The translations under genes and the position numbers were made by a program. A DNA stretch of 64,000 bases. Source: Sanghuangporus weigelae. Its lineage: Eukaryota > Basidiomycota > Agaricomycetes > Hymenochaetales > Hymenochaetaceae. Every line of letters starts with the position of its first letter. Position 1 is the stretch's first letter. Location of the stretch: the NCBI GenBank assembly GCA_033182465.1, contig CP137329.1, forward strand, positions 1,240,001-1,304,000. Reading direction: 5' to 3'. Shown here one piece after another: positions 13,981 through 24,449 of the stretch. The notes under the pieces were generated by a model. That model did no database searches and was not told where the DNA came from. It saw only the letters and a list, made by a program, of their open reading frames with translations.

Positions 13981-14522
13981 TAGCGTCGGCATCCTATTTT
14001 TGGAGGTCCCTTCATACATTCAGCACCCTTAGTAGGACGGACATCTGTAGCACCTTCAGATACGACACCGCCGACCGACAGCGGAGCAGTCGCTGCTCCT
14101 CTGCCTCTGCCCCTACCTCGACCAGAACGCATTTGGATTCCCTCAGGAGTGACAGGAGGCGGTTGAGGGGCTGGTGCAGAGCCCGTCAAACCCAAATTTG
14201 GCCAACCCAAGGGGCCGAATGACTGAGCTGAAGACTGAATAGGCGGGGGAATGACTCCAGCCGCTTCAGGACGAGTGGACGACCCATCAAAGTGGTCCCA
14301 AACTCGTTTGGCACGTACAGCGGCCTCAAGACGTATAGCGAATATCGTCCAATTCTCCCCACTAGGCTGTAAAGACGGCACGGACTTCAGTTCGTCCAAT
14401 GACAAGGACATATCGGTGAGTTTCTCCTTTTCTCTGTAGCGGTCTCAGGCGCTAACACTCGGAATATTGCTTTGATTGAAAAATAGCGGACTCTGGCGCA
14501 CGATCAAGCAAGGCTCATAACC

Positions 14523-14809
14523 TGTTGTGAGGGAGCGAACACGAATATCCGAGAGGAAAACTCTCTATTATTTTGTTATACAGTTTTTACAGCGGTTTTA
14601 TAATACTGAAGGGATCTGAGACATAAGTCAGGATAGAACGGTAAAGAAATAGAATGGTAATACAATTCAAAAAAGCGAAAGAGAATTGACAAACAAGAAT
14701 GACAAGCACAAAACCGAAAGAATGCAAATGATTAATAAATACCATATATTCATTCCAAACGGCAAGTGAAACAACTCGATCGGAACTTCGACAGTTTGAT
14801 AATCCAACA
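14523..14809 (-). repeat. Copia LTR (5' LTR in element orientation)
   Basis: This is the partner of the LTR at 1161-1447, with the same length and apparently the same sequence. It would carry the element's promoter on the minus strand. The adjacent 14512-14522 is the candidate primer-binding site. Confidence 0.95.
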
Positions 14810-15316
14810 TGCTGAGGCCTTAGCTAGTACACAAACCTAGTCTATTATATCCAAAATGAATTTACATGCATGAATCTGGCCTGTAAGAATTTTTCCTGGA
14901 GCCTGGGAGGCTAGGGGGAAATGATGAGTTTTGAGTGATTCAGGCATGCCTCAAAGCAGCACATTCTGGTACACAATTCAACTCAAACTCAGTCTGTAAA
15001 TTCATTTTATAATCATATTATCATTCTGGATAGCTTTGGGGAGGTGCTGGACCAGCAGGGATCACAGAAAAAATTGCACATGCAAGGAAGAGGCAAAAAC
15101 CGATATTTTCGCCATTTTAGGGTCATTTTTCGCTCTATTTTCTCTACAGTTTTCTTTAAGCGAAAGCCCTTTCGAAAAGATGAATTTAGCAACTTAGATG
15201 ATGTGAAACCGTTGAGATTTGGGTGAGATATGATTTTATCTGTGTTTTGAGGCTCTCATGGCGAGAAAAGTGGTGAAATCACGTGATTCTCATTACTTTT
15301 GCAAACGGCTGTAATA
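14810..15316. repeat. Right arm of fold-back inverted repeat
   Basis: This is the inverted partner of the arm at about 571-1164. It starts directly at the right edge of the Copia element with that element's TGCTG target duplication and runs outward to a TTTTGCAAACGGCTGTAA stretch that both arms share. Beyond it, to 15451, lies a short unique part ending in the outer terminal repeat. Confidence 0.85.
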
Positions 15317-15451
15317 AAATCTGTAAAAATATTTTGAAAGATTAGGGATACCTATGCATATATAAAGACCGTGTGTGATTTTTTTGGCATGAAAAAAATG
15401 ATGTTGTGAGTCTACAGACAAAAAATGAAAAGAGGGATCACACTATAGTAT

Positions 15452-16094
15452 CGAAAACTGAGTCTTAGATTATGTGTGTAGTCACACGATTTGTGACCTA
15501 GCACACATCTACACACATATGCATTATCTCTCTCGTAACGTAACACAGTGAATCATTGCGTTCCGGAAGATCAAGTAACGGAACCTAAACCAGATGCAAA
15601 TAATGTAGAATTCGAAGGCATGTCTGGAGTTGCCAATGTAAGATGATCTGGCATCAGGCAATGCTAGAGATACCAGATGAAGAAATTACATCTGGCAACG
15701 CCTGTACAAGTTTCTTCCGAATCTATTTTCCTGAATTTTGTTGCTTCATCCATTCTTATATATAATAAACAAATTGTACTTGGACCATTCTCTAAGCCGA
15801 AACGAAACGCGGTGAATTCCGATGATCGATCCACGCCACGTCCTTAGATTTGCGTTCACGTGAAAAAGTCTACATATAGTATTATACTGGATTCCGTTCG
15901 GTGGTTTTTGTCTCTCACTTGAAGAAAGAAAGTGTACCACTTTTCCTGTGAAATTGATTCTCTTCAAGAGTCGGTTTTACTCCATTCTCTTCGGACCGGA
16001 TATCTTCGGACAGACGAATCATATCCAAGCAATTTGTCGAGCATAAAATCCCGCTCCTGACCATTTCCGAAGAAAACCGCTCAAAGCAACGATA
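15452..16094. other. Intergenic region upstream of ETF-QO
   Basis: This 0.64-kb stretch lies between the transposon stack and the first host gene. It should contain the ETF-QO promoter. No TATA box or other motif stands out beyond ordinary AT-rich DNA, and no gene is seen. Confidence 0.5.
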
Positions 16095-18209
16095 ATGTCT
16101 CTACCTCGTTTTCGTATACGCCCCTTGAACCTGACACGTTGTCTTCGTGTGAGACGTCTGCACACGACGCCAATTCGACATGAACGACCAAAGTTCGACC
16201 CGACGCAAGTAGAGCGACCTGAGGATGAAGTGGATGTATGTATCGTCGGTGCTGGGCCTGCGGGTCTCAGTGCTGCGATTCGGTTGAAGCAACTTGAGCA
16301 AGAGAGGGGAAGAGAGATTCGAGTTGTGGTGCTTGAGAAAGGGAGTGAGGTTGGTAAGTCGTCAATGTATATCTTTCATTTGTACTTAGAAGCTAAATGC
16401 TGTATATATATACATTATTCTTCAGGCGCACACATTCTATCTGGTGCAGTCATAGAACCTCGCGCTCTGAATGAGCTAATACCTGATTGGAAAAACCGGG
16501 ATGGTCATCCATTAACACAGCCCGCTTCTTCGTCCTCAATGCGCTTCCTCACAAGTACCATGTCCATACCTATACCTCATCCTCCGCAAATGAACAACAA
16601 GGGTAACTACATCGTCTCGTTATCGCGTGTTACGGCATGGCTCGGCAGCATAGCAGAAGAATTGGGTATAGAGGTCTATCCAGGCTTCGGAGGTGCTCAA
16701 ATCATCTACTCGGAGGACAAGAAATCCGTACAGGGCGTTATAACGAACGACGTCGGCCTAGACCGGGAATTCCGGATGAAAGACACCTTCGAGCCAGGCA
16801 TGGCATTCAAGGCCAAAGTGACTCTCCTCGCTGAAGGCGCGCACGGCTCTCTATCAAAGCAAATAATCAAACACTTCGACCTTCGCAAGGATGCCGACCC
16901 GCAGACGTACGGTATGGGCGTCAAGGAAGTGTGGAGAGTAGACCCTGCGAAGCACGAGCCGGGGAAAATCATACACACGATGGGATGGCCACTCGATTGG
17001 CGTACGTACGGCGGCGGGTGGATATACCACATGGACGGTGGACTTGTCTCACTGGGTCTCGTCATCGGACTCGACTACGCGAACCCCTACCTCAGTCCGT
17101 TCCGCGAGCTCCAGAGGATGAAGCACCATCCCCTTTTCGCAAACCTCCTTTCCGGGGGCGAGCGAATCGCGTATGGAGGACGCGTGCTGAACGAGGGAGG
17201 CGTCCAGTCCGTGCCGAAGCTGGCTTTCCCTGGCGGTGCGCTCGTAGGCTGCGCAGCCGGCTTCGTCAACGTCGCAAAGATCAAGGGCACACATAACGCG
17301 ATGAAGAGCGGCATGCTCGCCGCCGAAGCTGCGTTCTCCGCCATCGAAGGGTCCGACAAAAACGAGCAGTCCAGCGGGAAAGCGCTCGATCTCAGCAGTT
17401 ATGATACTGCGCTGCGGAATAGCTGGGTATGGGAAGACCTGAACGAAGTGCGGAACCTTCGTCCGAGCTTCAACACCCCCCTCGGTTTATGGGGAGGGGT
17501 CGTCTACTCCGGCATCGACTCCTTATTCCTCAGAGGCCGTGTACCATGGACGTTCAGGAACAAGACAAAAACCAACGACGCACAACATACCAAACGCGCA
17601 AGGTACCTTAATTATTTCTACTCCCTTCAATAATCTATACTAACCGCGTCGTTTTCTCCCACCAGCGAATGCAAACCAATCGAATACCCATCTCCACGAC
17701 CCCCGCTCTCAACGGACATCCTCACCGCTGTGGCACTCACCGGCACAAACCACGCGGAAGACCAGCCCGTCCATCTCCGTCTACCTCCCGGGACAGAGGC
17801 ACGCGCAGCGCACACAAAAACGAACGTCAGCGAGTACGCTGGCTTGCTGGGTCGTGCCTGCCCAGCTGCGGTCTACGAGTACGTGGACGAGGAAGGGGAG
17901 GAAGGGGAGGAAGAAGGCGGTGGGTACGCAGGGAAGAAGTTTGTTATCAACTCTCAGGTACGATTCTTTTCCCTTCAAGACTGGGGGTAAATCCAGGCTT
18001 TTATGTGAGAATGCTGATGGGATTGTTGTTGTCGTGATTAGAACTGCATTCACTGCAAGTTGTGTGACGTGAAGGTCCCGACGCAGGATATTACCTGGAC
18101 TGTGCCGGAAGGCGGAGGCGGTCCGAAATACAGTAAGTACTAGTCTCCCTTTCTGGCATCGAACGTGGACACGATCTAAGGCTCCGGCTCCGTTTTAGCT
18201 ATAACGTAG
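16095..18209 (+). CDS. ETFDH: Electron transfer flavoprotein-ubiquinone oxidoreductase (ETF-QO), mitochondrial
   Basis: This inner-membrane flavoprotein passes electrons from ETF to ubiquinone during fatty-acid and branched-chain amino-acid oxidation. Five exons are supported: 16095-16353, 16426-17602, 17666-17957, then about 18042-18132 and 18199-18209, giving about 609 residues, the usual family size. The N-terminus is Arg-rich with few acids ([15 protein letters not shown]), as in mitochondrial presequences. The FAD motif [11 protein letters not shown] lies at about residues 51-61. The 4Fe-4S ligands are visible: a Cys at the start of exon 3 (SECKPIEYP) and the C-terminal [10 protein letters not shown] near residues 577-586. 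The protein ends with [10 protein letters not shown] followed by TIT, close to the family consensus. The last exon codes for only about three residues. The gene converges on the ferredoxin gene. Confidence 0.96.
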
Positions 18210-18625
18210 CTTCAAAGACAAAACAACTAGATCCTAATCCAATGCATCCTTGTGTCCAGGCACGGACCAAATCAGACTCACAACCAAGAAAAAAGAAGTG
18301 CGCCAGTCGGATGAATCTTGTTGCAGTTGCAGAGATTCTGTCCCCACCGCACCAATGCACAAACAAACAAACAGCAACACAGAGCTGGGTCAAGCGCATG
18401 TATGCAATTGCGATAATTAAGTCGATTGAGATATACAAAGCGATATGGTATGATAAAACAACAGGTTGGAACGGAACCAAACAAAAAAAGAAAATGCGGC
18501 AGTATTTTAGTGATGAGTTTTCGCCCCTATTCACAAAGTAAGTATTAAAAAAGAGAGAAGCAGTGAGAATGATTGGGCGACTGAGTTGATGGGACGTCGT
18601 CGAGAGATTGTGTGGTGAAAGGAGG
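18210..18625. other. Convergent intergenic region
   Basis: About 0.4 kb separate the ends of two converging genes (ETF-QO and ferredoxin). Both 3' untranslated regions should lie here. No gene or RNA is recognised. Confidence 0.5.
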
Positions 18626-19725
18626 TCACTCACCATCGACGTACATGTTACGGGTTGCTGCTGGGAGCGTACATGTTATCCCATCTAGTTCTTTCGTCAC
18701 TTTGATCTACGAACGTTCAGTCATCAGTAATCGCGCTCGCAATCCAGAAATCTCCAAAAACACTCCTCCCTCCCCCACAAAAAAAAACAAAAAAAAAAAA
18801 CAACCCCGCCCTCAAACCGAACTAATTCAGAAACAAATCAACAAAAAGCCACACACCTGACACCCCAACCGGCTCGTATCCGTCAGCCCAAACGCCATAT
18901 CGAGCATATCATTCTCATCGTCGCTCGGCTCGGGCAACGAATCGTAGCTCTGCGGGTCGAGGATGACATGGCACGTCGAGCACGCGACGCTGCCCTCGCA
19001 CGCGCCCTCGAGGTCGATGTCGTACTCGTGCGCGATGGAGAGGATGTCGTCCCCCTCGTTCGCCTCGACCGTCCTGAGGATGCTGCCCTTGGAGTCTTTG
19101 AATGTTACTTTTATCCTGTTTGAGATGGGGGGGGGACAGGACGTGAGAAGAGGGGTAGGAAGGAAGAGGAGGAGCAGGAGCAGGAGAGAGGGAAACGTAC
19201 CCCGTCCCCGGAGCGGGCCTCTCAATCCCGCCATGCCGTCGAACTGAGAAAAGCGATCAGAATACGGCTACAACCACGATGAACAATGACACGACGAGGT
19301 CCAAAGCAAAACCCGAAAAAAAAGAAGCAAAAGATCCTCAACGTACCACTCGAAACATGCAACCCCCTCCTCCGCTCTACCTCCCTCCGCCCTCCTACAT
19401 TTACTAACTTTCCCATCCTCCCAACTATATTCCTCCTCCCTACACTCACATCCGATAACACAAGACCTCGCGAACCCGTCGAATAGGAGTAGGAAGACGA
19501 AGACGAAGACGAAGGCGAAGGCGCGGTCGACATACACCCAAACCCCACAAAGGGCTTTATCTGTATCCGTCGAACCTGGACCTCCGAGTCATTCGGGTTC
19601 GGGTTCGGGTTCGCGCTCCAGCTCCAGTTACAACACAAACTTCTCGTCCTCGTCCTCGTCCTCGAACTGGATTTGGAGCTAGAACGCGCGACGTAGCCGA
19701 GAGCAGAAGATAATCGAGACTTCAT
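18626..19725 (-). CDS. YAH1: Mitochondrial [2Fe-2S] ferredoxin (adrenodoxin family, Yah1-like)
   Basis: The family donates electrons from ferredoxin reductase to mitochondrial Fe-S cluster assembly and heme A synthesis. Exons on the minus strand are about 19725-19347, 19243-19201, 19115-18857 and 18706-18626, giving 253 residues with phases that all join. The core reads [29 protein letters not shown], then the cluster ligands in [13 protein letters not shown] (Cys about 180, 186, 189) and LGCQ (Cys about 226). The last exon gives KVTKELDG and ATRNMYVDG, as in fungal homologues. The first exon is a long Ser/Arg-rich, low-complexity leader, longer than usual, consistent with mitochondrial import. 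An upstream in-frame ATG at 19764 is possible, but [15 protein letters not shown] at 19725 looks like a proper presequence. Confidence 0.95.
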
Positions 19726-20575
19726 CCCCCCCCCCCCAAGAAACATCAAAGACCAAAAGACCAAGAACCAAAAAAAGGTCTACTCTACAAGTATCTTGCG
19801 CGCGCGAAGAAGAAGAAGAGTCGAGTCGAGTCGAGTCGAGTCGAGTTGTATCTGAGAATCAGAGTCATCCGCGAGTCAGCACCGACTCGACTCGGGCGGG
19901 CCAGCCAAAATTTAAATTCTGTTCTGATCGCACGTGATGCAAGCGCGTCTCCTCGGCGCGTCGGACAACATGTATGTATCACGTTGATTGGTCAGCCAAT
20001 CATATTCCATACACTCGCTCGAATTTTCGTTGGTTGGGATCGTTGGGTCAGCTTCAGCTTCAAAAGCGTGCGATGCATAGATATTCCTAACAGCAAGTAC
20101 CACTCAAAAAAAAATCAAAAGTCAAAAGAGTGACAGACGATATACAGCACACTCCACAAAAAAAAAAAAAGGAAACTCATGGTAATAGCAAATAATAACA
20201 AAGTTGACAACAGTAGCGGGTTGCTAATACGCACATACGCGCAAACATAATATAACATAATCAAGCCCCCCCAAAAAGAAGATATTCGGGTCGAGAGAGA
20301 GAGAGAGAGAGAGAGAGAGCAGGTGGTATAGCAGGAGAACCAAAAATAAAAAGTGGGTATTCAATCGTACTGTACTATAATACAAGAAGAGTCCGACTAA
20401 TCGCGTATTAACAAAAAAAAAAAAAAAAACACAAGGAAAGGATAGATAAAACAAGGTGGGGTGAGGAGATGACGGACCAGAGACAGGAAGAAATCATGGA
20501 AGACAGTACGTACGAATTCAAAGGAAACGAAAGAAAAAAAAGCAAGCTTGATAGTCAGTCATGCCACATAGCCCA
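19726..20575. other. Intergenic region with simple repeats
   Basis: This holds the ferredoxin promoter and the 3' side of the F-box gene. A GAGTC tandem run lies near 19821-19845, a GA-dinucleotide run near 20294-20319, and several poly-A tracts occur around 20160 and 20410. No gene is seen. Confidence 0.6.
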
Positions 20576-23038
20576 TCATATGAACAAAGACGTGTCGAGG
20601 TCGTGTCCAAAGTCCAGAACGACCACCCTCTGATCATGCGACGTACTTACAAAAAAAAAAAAAAAAAAAGAACGGAGTAAGATCTCCCATCCAACCAAAT
20701 CCAGCAATAAAGAAAATAAAAGCAATCGCAACGCACCTCACGATCCTACGCACGTCAAACTTCACATCAAATATATGGCTATCATGCGACCGGAACTCGC
20801 GCACGAACCGGCCTCCGCCTCCGCCGCTGCCGCCGTTGGACGCACCGGGGTCGCGCAGATCCCACACCTTCACCGTCTTGTCGTAGCTCGCGCTCACCAG
20901 CCGGCCCGTGCGCGCATCGTACGCCAGCGCGCGCACGAGCGAGGCGTGCCCCGAGAGCGTCTGCAAGCATGCCCCCGTCGACGCGCGCCACACTTTGATC
21001 TTGCAGTCGTTCGAGCCTGACACGATTATATCCCCCTAAAAAAAACGCGTTTGATTTTCTTATTAAGGAGAGTGAAGAGTGAAGATAGAACGTTACCTTG
21101 AAGTCGATGCATGCAAGCCCACGGTCGTGCCCTTCGAAAGTACGGATACGCGTTCCTGTCGCGATATCCCAAAGCATCATCTTGCCGTCTCCGCTTGCAC
21201 TGACGACTTTCCCATCTTGCAGACCGATAGCATTCACAGGGCCTTCATGACCCTGTAAAGTCTGCGCAAGCTCCAGCGTCTTGCGATCCCATACTCTAAT
21301 CAACGCGTCTTTAGAACTAACGCAAAAAATAAAATAAGTACTGATACCCCGTAAAGCAATAATCAAGGCTGGCACTTACCAACTGACGATCCATTGCTTG
21401 TCAATGCGCAAGTCGAGCACACCACCCGTGTGGCCGCGCAAAACACGCTTCACAAGTTCCGGACCGGCATTAATAGGGTTGCCGCCCGTCTTCGAGCCCC
21501 CGCTCGCGCGCCATAGCCTCCGAAGATCCCAAACAAGCACCGTGCAGTCGCTGCTACCCGATACCATGAACCCATCCCCTTCATCTTCCTCCTCTCCATC
21601 GCCATCCGAGCTCGAATCCGCACACGCCATGGCAATCTTATCAAACTTGAGACACAGCACGCTGCCTGCGTGCCCACGCAACGTTGCGCGCAGACGACCA
21701 GTGCGTAAGTCCCATACTTTGATCGTGCGGTCCCGAGAGCCCGTTACGAGACGCCGCGCGTCGAATTCAAGGCAGTACACACTATCCGTATGCCCTGCAA
21801 TTCTCGTCGTGCGAGGCTCCGAACTCAACCAGCGTCTGTCCAGCTCCGCACGCGTCCGGTAAAGCTGTGCCCAGTCGTACGCCAGCGGCGCAAGTCGCAT
21901 AAGACCCGGTCGGCCTGGGGATTCGGTAGTGTTGCGCGTAGCAACGCTCGCGATTGACAGCAATCGACAGCGTGCAGCACTGTTGTTCTGGTCTTGCTGC
22001 TCAGCAATGAGGAGCCGAGCTTTCTTCTCATTAATCCGCCAACCCTTTTCCTCAATCTCCCGGTAAAAGAGCGAACGCCATACGAGGCTGTCATCGGCAA
22101 GCATCTTCCATTGCTTGCTGACACTTCTGCACGCGAGCACAGACCGCAGGTCCAGCGAGGTAAATATGGATAATGCCACCTCGTTAGGCAAACGTCCGAT
22201 TATGTCTGAGAATAATAAATAGTTAGGTCGGTATTGAATTTATTTGGAAATAATTCACAAAATATCACGTACCCATGCCAATTGACGGCCTCGCGGCAAT
22301 GAAACACGCTTCATCAATGAGTTCGCCCTCTTCACCGTCTAGGGGTAAGCTGTCAAAGACATTCTGAGACTTGGTTCGCGACCTCCTCGCCGGGGAGGAC
22401 AGAGCGTCCCAAATTCGGCCCAACGCAGCCTTGCTAAGTTTGGGAGAGCGGCGCATAGAAGCACCAGCTTTAGATGGTGAGATAAATAAAGTACAATTCG
22501 GTGTGCCCTTCGGACCAGAGGTCGGTGAGGAGAACACATCGTAGAAGCCCTCAGGTATGTGCGGTGGAACGACATGCACGAAGGACATGGGCGAGGGCGG
22601 TGAGATGAAAGAGAAATCCGCAGTCGGAGCGGGGGAGGGCGGACGCGTCACCGTCTCCTCGTTGTTCACCTCCGCAAACGTTCCGTCCACCATGACGATT
22701 TCGCCTTCGTTGTTGCCACCACCAGCAGAAGCGGTGTTACGCGAGTCGGTCCTTGGTCCATTGAGTACAGCACCGAGCAATTTGCTTATCCGCGGCGGTG
22801 CCCGAGGCGTCGGCATACTCAAACTGATATTCGCATTTCTAAGCCCTGCCACCCCGTTTACGCCACCGGGAATGCGAAAAGGGTACGCGTCGGTGTCGGA
22901 AGCAGAGAGTGCATGTTTCGTAGGCAACTTTGGACGAACTGGAGTGCGGCTGGATAATGCCCGACGTCCAAAGGATGCGCTCATCAGAGGCCTGGGAGTC
23001 GAAGGCCCCGGAGATGGTGAGCTGTGTATGTCTGCCAT
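20576..23038 (-). CDS. F-box and WD40-repeat protein (SCF substrate receptor)
   Basis: Proteins of this build bring substrates to SCF ubiquitin ligases: the F-box binds Skp1 and the WD40 propeller binds the target. Minus-strand exons are about 23038-22273, 22205-21380, 21316-21097, 21035-20737 and 20645-20576, giving about 726 residues. Residues 1-255 are Pro/Ser-rich and probably disordered. The F-box follows at about 260-305 (LPNEVALSIFTSLDLRSVLA). From about 385 on come seven or so WD40 repeats, for example GHTDSVYCLEFDARRLVTGS, SRDRTIKVWD, GHEGPVNAI and SYDKTVKVWD. A Gly-rich insert and an acidic insert sit between blades. The C-terminus is a short exon ending FGHDLDTSLFI. The target is not predictable from sequence; Met30, Cdc4 and Pof1 share this layout. 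Confidence 0.93.
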
Positions 23039-23166
23039 GAGAGAGAGTGGTGGAGTTGGAGTTGTAGTAATAATTGAAGTACGCGTGACGAAATTATCAC
23101 GTGCAGAAATTCAACAAAAAAGGGAATATGTAATCAAACAAACAAACAAATTTAAAGATGAGTATA

Positions 23167-23834
23167 CAGTCATTAACCGGTCCTTTGAACACCTATTACA
23201 GATCTACTTTTACAGCTTACCACGTAACACTTTTCTCAAATATTAGTGCATAATCCAATTATCTACCATGAGATACACTTGCTGATTTTTTTCGGAGTCG
23301 TGAAATGGGCTAGAAAAATTAATACGGCCAACAGAAAAAACATAGGTGTCCGTCACATAAACGGCTCCTTTGAACACCGTGTGACACTACAAACTGCTTA
23401 ATATCGGCTAATTTGCCGACTTGGCATAACAACATTGATCGCATTATGTAATTAAACTGCTTGTGCATCTGCCACATTTTTGGCTTGTTTGGCTTGCATT
23501 AATTTACTGAAAGCATATTCCTCCTTGAAAATATATGATAAGACACTTGTAATAGATAGATATTTGCTTGCAAACTTAGAATACACATTGGTTCACAGAA
23601 AAATGCACAGGACCAATTTGATCAGACTGATGTTTACTAGTTTCAACAAATTTTACCAGTGTATAATTTTTCCTGACCCAACAACTTGCCCAATTTACTT
23701 AAAAACTTGGATATCAGATCATGTATACACTTTGCATCTGCAGCATTTTTCTTGTGGCGAGGGATGAAGAATTGAGTGAGAAAATGCAAGGTGTTTAAAG
23801 GAATGGTACTGTTTAAAGGACCGGTTAATGACTG
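23167..23834. mobile_element. Non-autonomous TIR transposon (MITE-like) with TA duplication
   Basis: The ends are inverted copies of CAGTCATTAACCGGTCCTTT (23167-23186 and 23815-23834), flanked on both sides by TA. A TA target duplication is typical of the Tc1/mariner/pogo group. Related subterminal motifs TCCTTTGAACAC and TCCTTTAAACAC recur just inside the ends and near 23367, as transposase-binding repeats often do. The element is 668 bases, AT-rich and without a transposase; a 95-codon open frame inside shows no known domain. It lies between the divergent F-box and Asterix genes. Confidence 0.82.
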
Positions 23835-23914
23835 TAATATGCAGTGAATAAGGAACTAGAATATTCAATCAAATTGTAAGAGTGGTCCACGTGACGCACT
23901 CACCTCTTTCATTC

Positions 23915-24449
23915 ATGTCGAGTGCCAACGATCCCAGAGATCCCAGCCTGGAGGCAACGCTCAGCCTCCCAAGCACATGGAAGGCTTCCTCCACAGGTGA
24001 CCATATGTAATAACATAATAAGAAAACAATCTCATATCCTGCGTTCCTGTCGACAGACGGGTTTTCCATGTCGAGCATGCTGCTGGCCGGTGCCGTCATG
24101 GTCACTCGGAATAGGTGCGTAAACGTTCGTTCACCACGCTCGATATCGATAGCAGTCACCTGGATGCTGAACGCGGTACGCGCACAAGGTTCCTCGCGTG
24201 GCCTGCCCTCATACTCGGCATAAGCGGGTTCTTCAACGCCCACCCGCTCCGCTCCAAGGAAGGCGGACCGGCATGGCAGAGTCTCATGTGCGTTTATGTT
24301 GTATTGACGAAAAAAGGATCATTTCTTTTCCGACTGACTAAAAAATTTGAAAAAAAAGCTCGGGGATCTCTGCTATAATCCTGTCCTACCTGCCCATGAT
24401 CCTCATTGCCAGACCGCCTGCGCAAGTCCCCCTGGAGCAATCGTCGTGA
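23915..24449 (+). CDS. WDR83OS: Asterix homologue (WDR83OS, PAT complex subunit)
   Basis: Asterix is a small ER membrane protein that, with CCDC47, forms the PAT complex chaperoning multi-pass membrane proteins. The gene is cut into four short exons (23915-23996, 24057-24114, 24156-24287, 24359-24449) whose phases join to 120 residues, close to the family's usual length of about 106. Motifs seen are MSSMLLAGAVMVTRN (first hydrophobic stretch), FLAWPALILGISGFFNAHPL (second), and ISAIILSYLPMILIARPP, matching the conserved C-terminal helix. Intron 3 would be only 41 nt (GTGCGT...AGCAG), short even for a mushroom. A longer antisense open frame at 23869-24243 overlaps it and is judged spurious. 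Confidence 0.8.

Larger units (their letters stand above)
1161..14809 (-). mobile_element. Copia (Ty1/copia) LTR retrotransposon, host to a nested Gypsy element
   Basis: Two 287-base LTRs (1161-1447 and 14523-14809, ends TG...CA) appear identical and are flanked by the 5-bp duplication TGCTG (1156-1160 and 14810-14814). Gag-pol reads on the minus strand between about 14411 and 8228. Parts in order are a gag N-terminus, a CCHC zinc knuckle (CRYCHKPGHIVKNCKK), an aspartic protease with DSGSTRHLS, an integrase, a reverse transcriptase and an RNase H of Copia order. Next to the 5' LTR, GGTTATGAGCC at 14512-14522 fits a primer-binding site for the anticodon region of initiator tRNA-Met. A purine-rich tract precedes the 3' LTR. 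A Gypsy element sits between RNase H and the 3' LTR, and a GC-rich segment interrupts gag. The coding part is broken, with roughly three breaks besides these insertions. Identical LTRs suggest a recent insertion. Confidence 0.93.
111..15451. mobile_element. Fold-back (long inverted-repeat) element, split by a Copia insertion
   Basis: The two outer ends are inverted copies of about 30 bases around GTGATCCCTCTTTTCATTTTT. Inside them, bases about 571-1164 are a near-identical inverted copy of about 14810-15316. Without the Copia element the insert would be about 1.7 kb: two arms of roughly 0.5 kb closing on a loop of about 45 bases near 1096-1140. The left side carries about 450 bases between end and arm, the right side only about 100, so the outer parts differ. 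No transposase is seen. Bases next to the ends (ACTATCGT on the left, ACTATAGT on the right) match at seven of eight places and could be an 8-bp target duplication, as hAT elements make, but the sequence is itself partly palindromic. The family is not identified. Confidence 0.75.

Noticed and set aside
18827-19234. Single-exon reading of the ferredoxin from the ATG at 19234
   Set aside because: It would translate intron sequence; the spliced model gives RPAPGTG-type sequence before the core and a proper mitochondrial leader.
23480-23767. 95-codon frame inside the TA-flanked MITE as a transposase remnant
   Set aside because: No DDE-type or helix-turn-helix motif is visible; AT-rich chance frame.
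23869-24243. Minus-strand open frame of 124 codons
   Set aside because: It starts at a GTG, lacks a family match and lies antisense to the well-supported Asterix exons.
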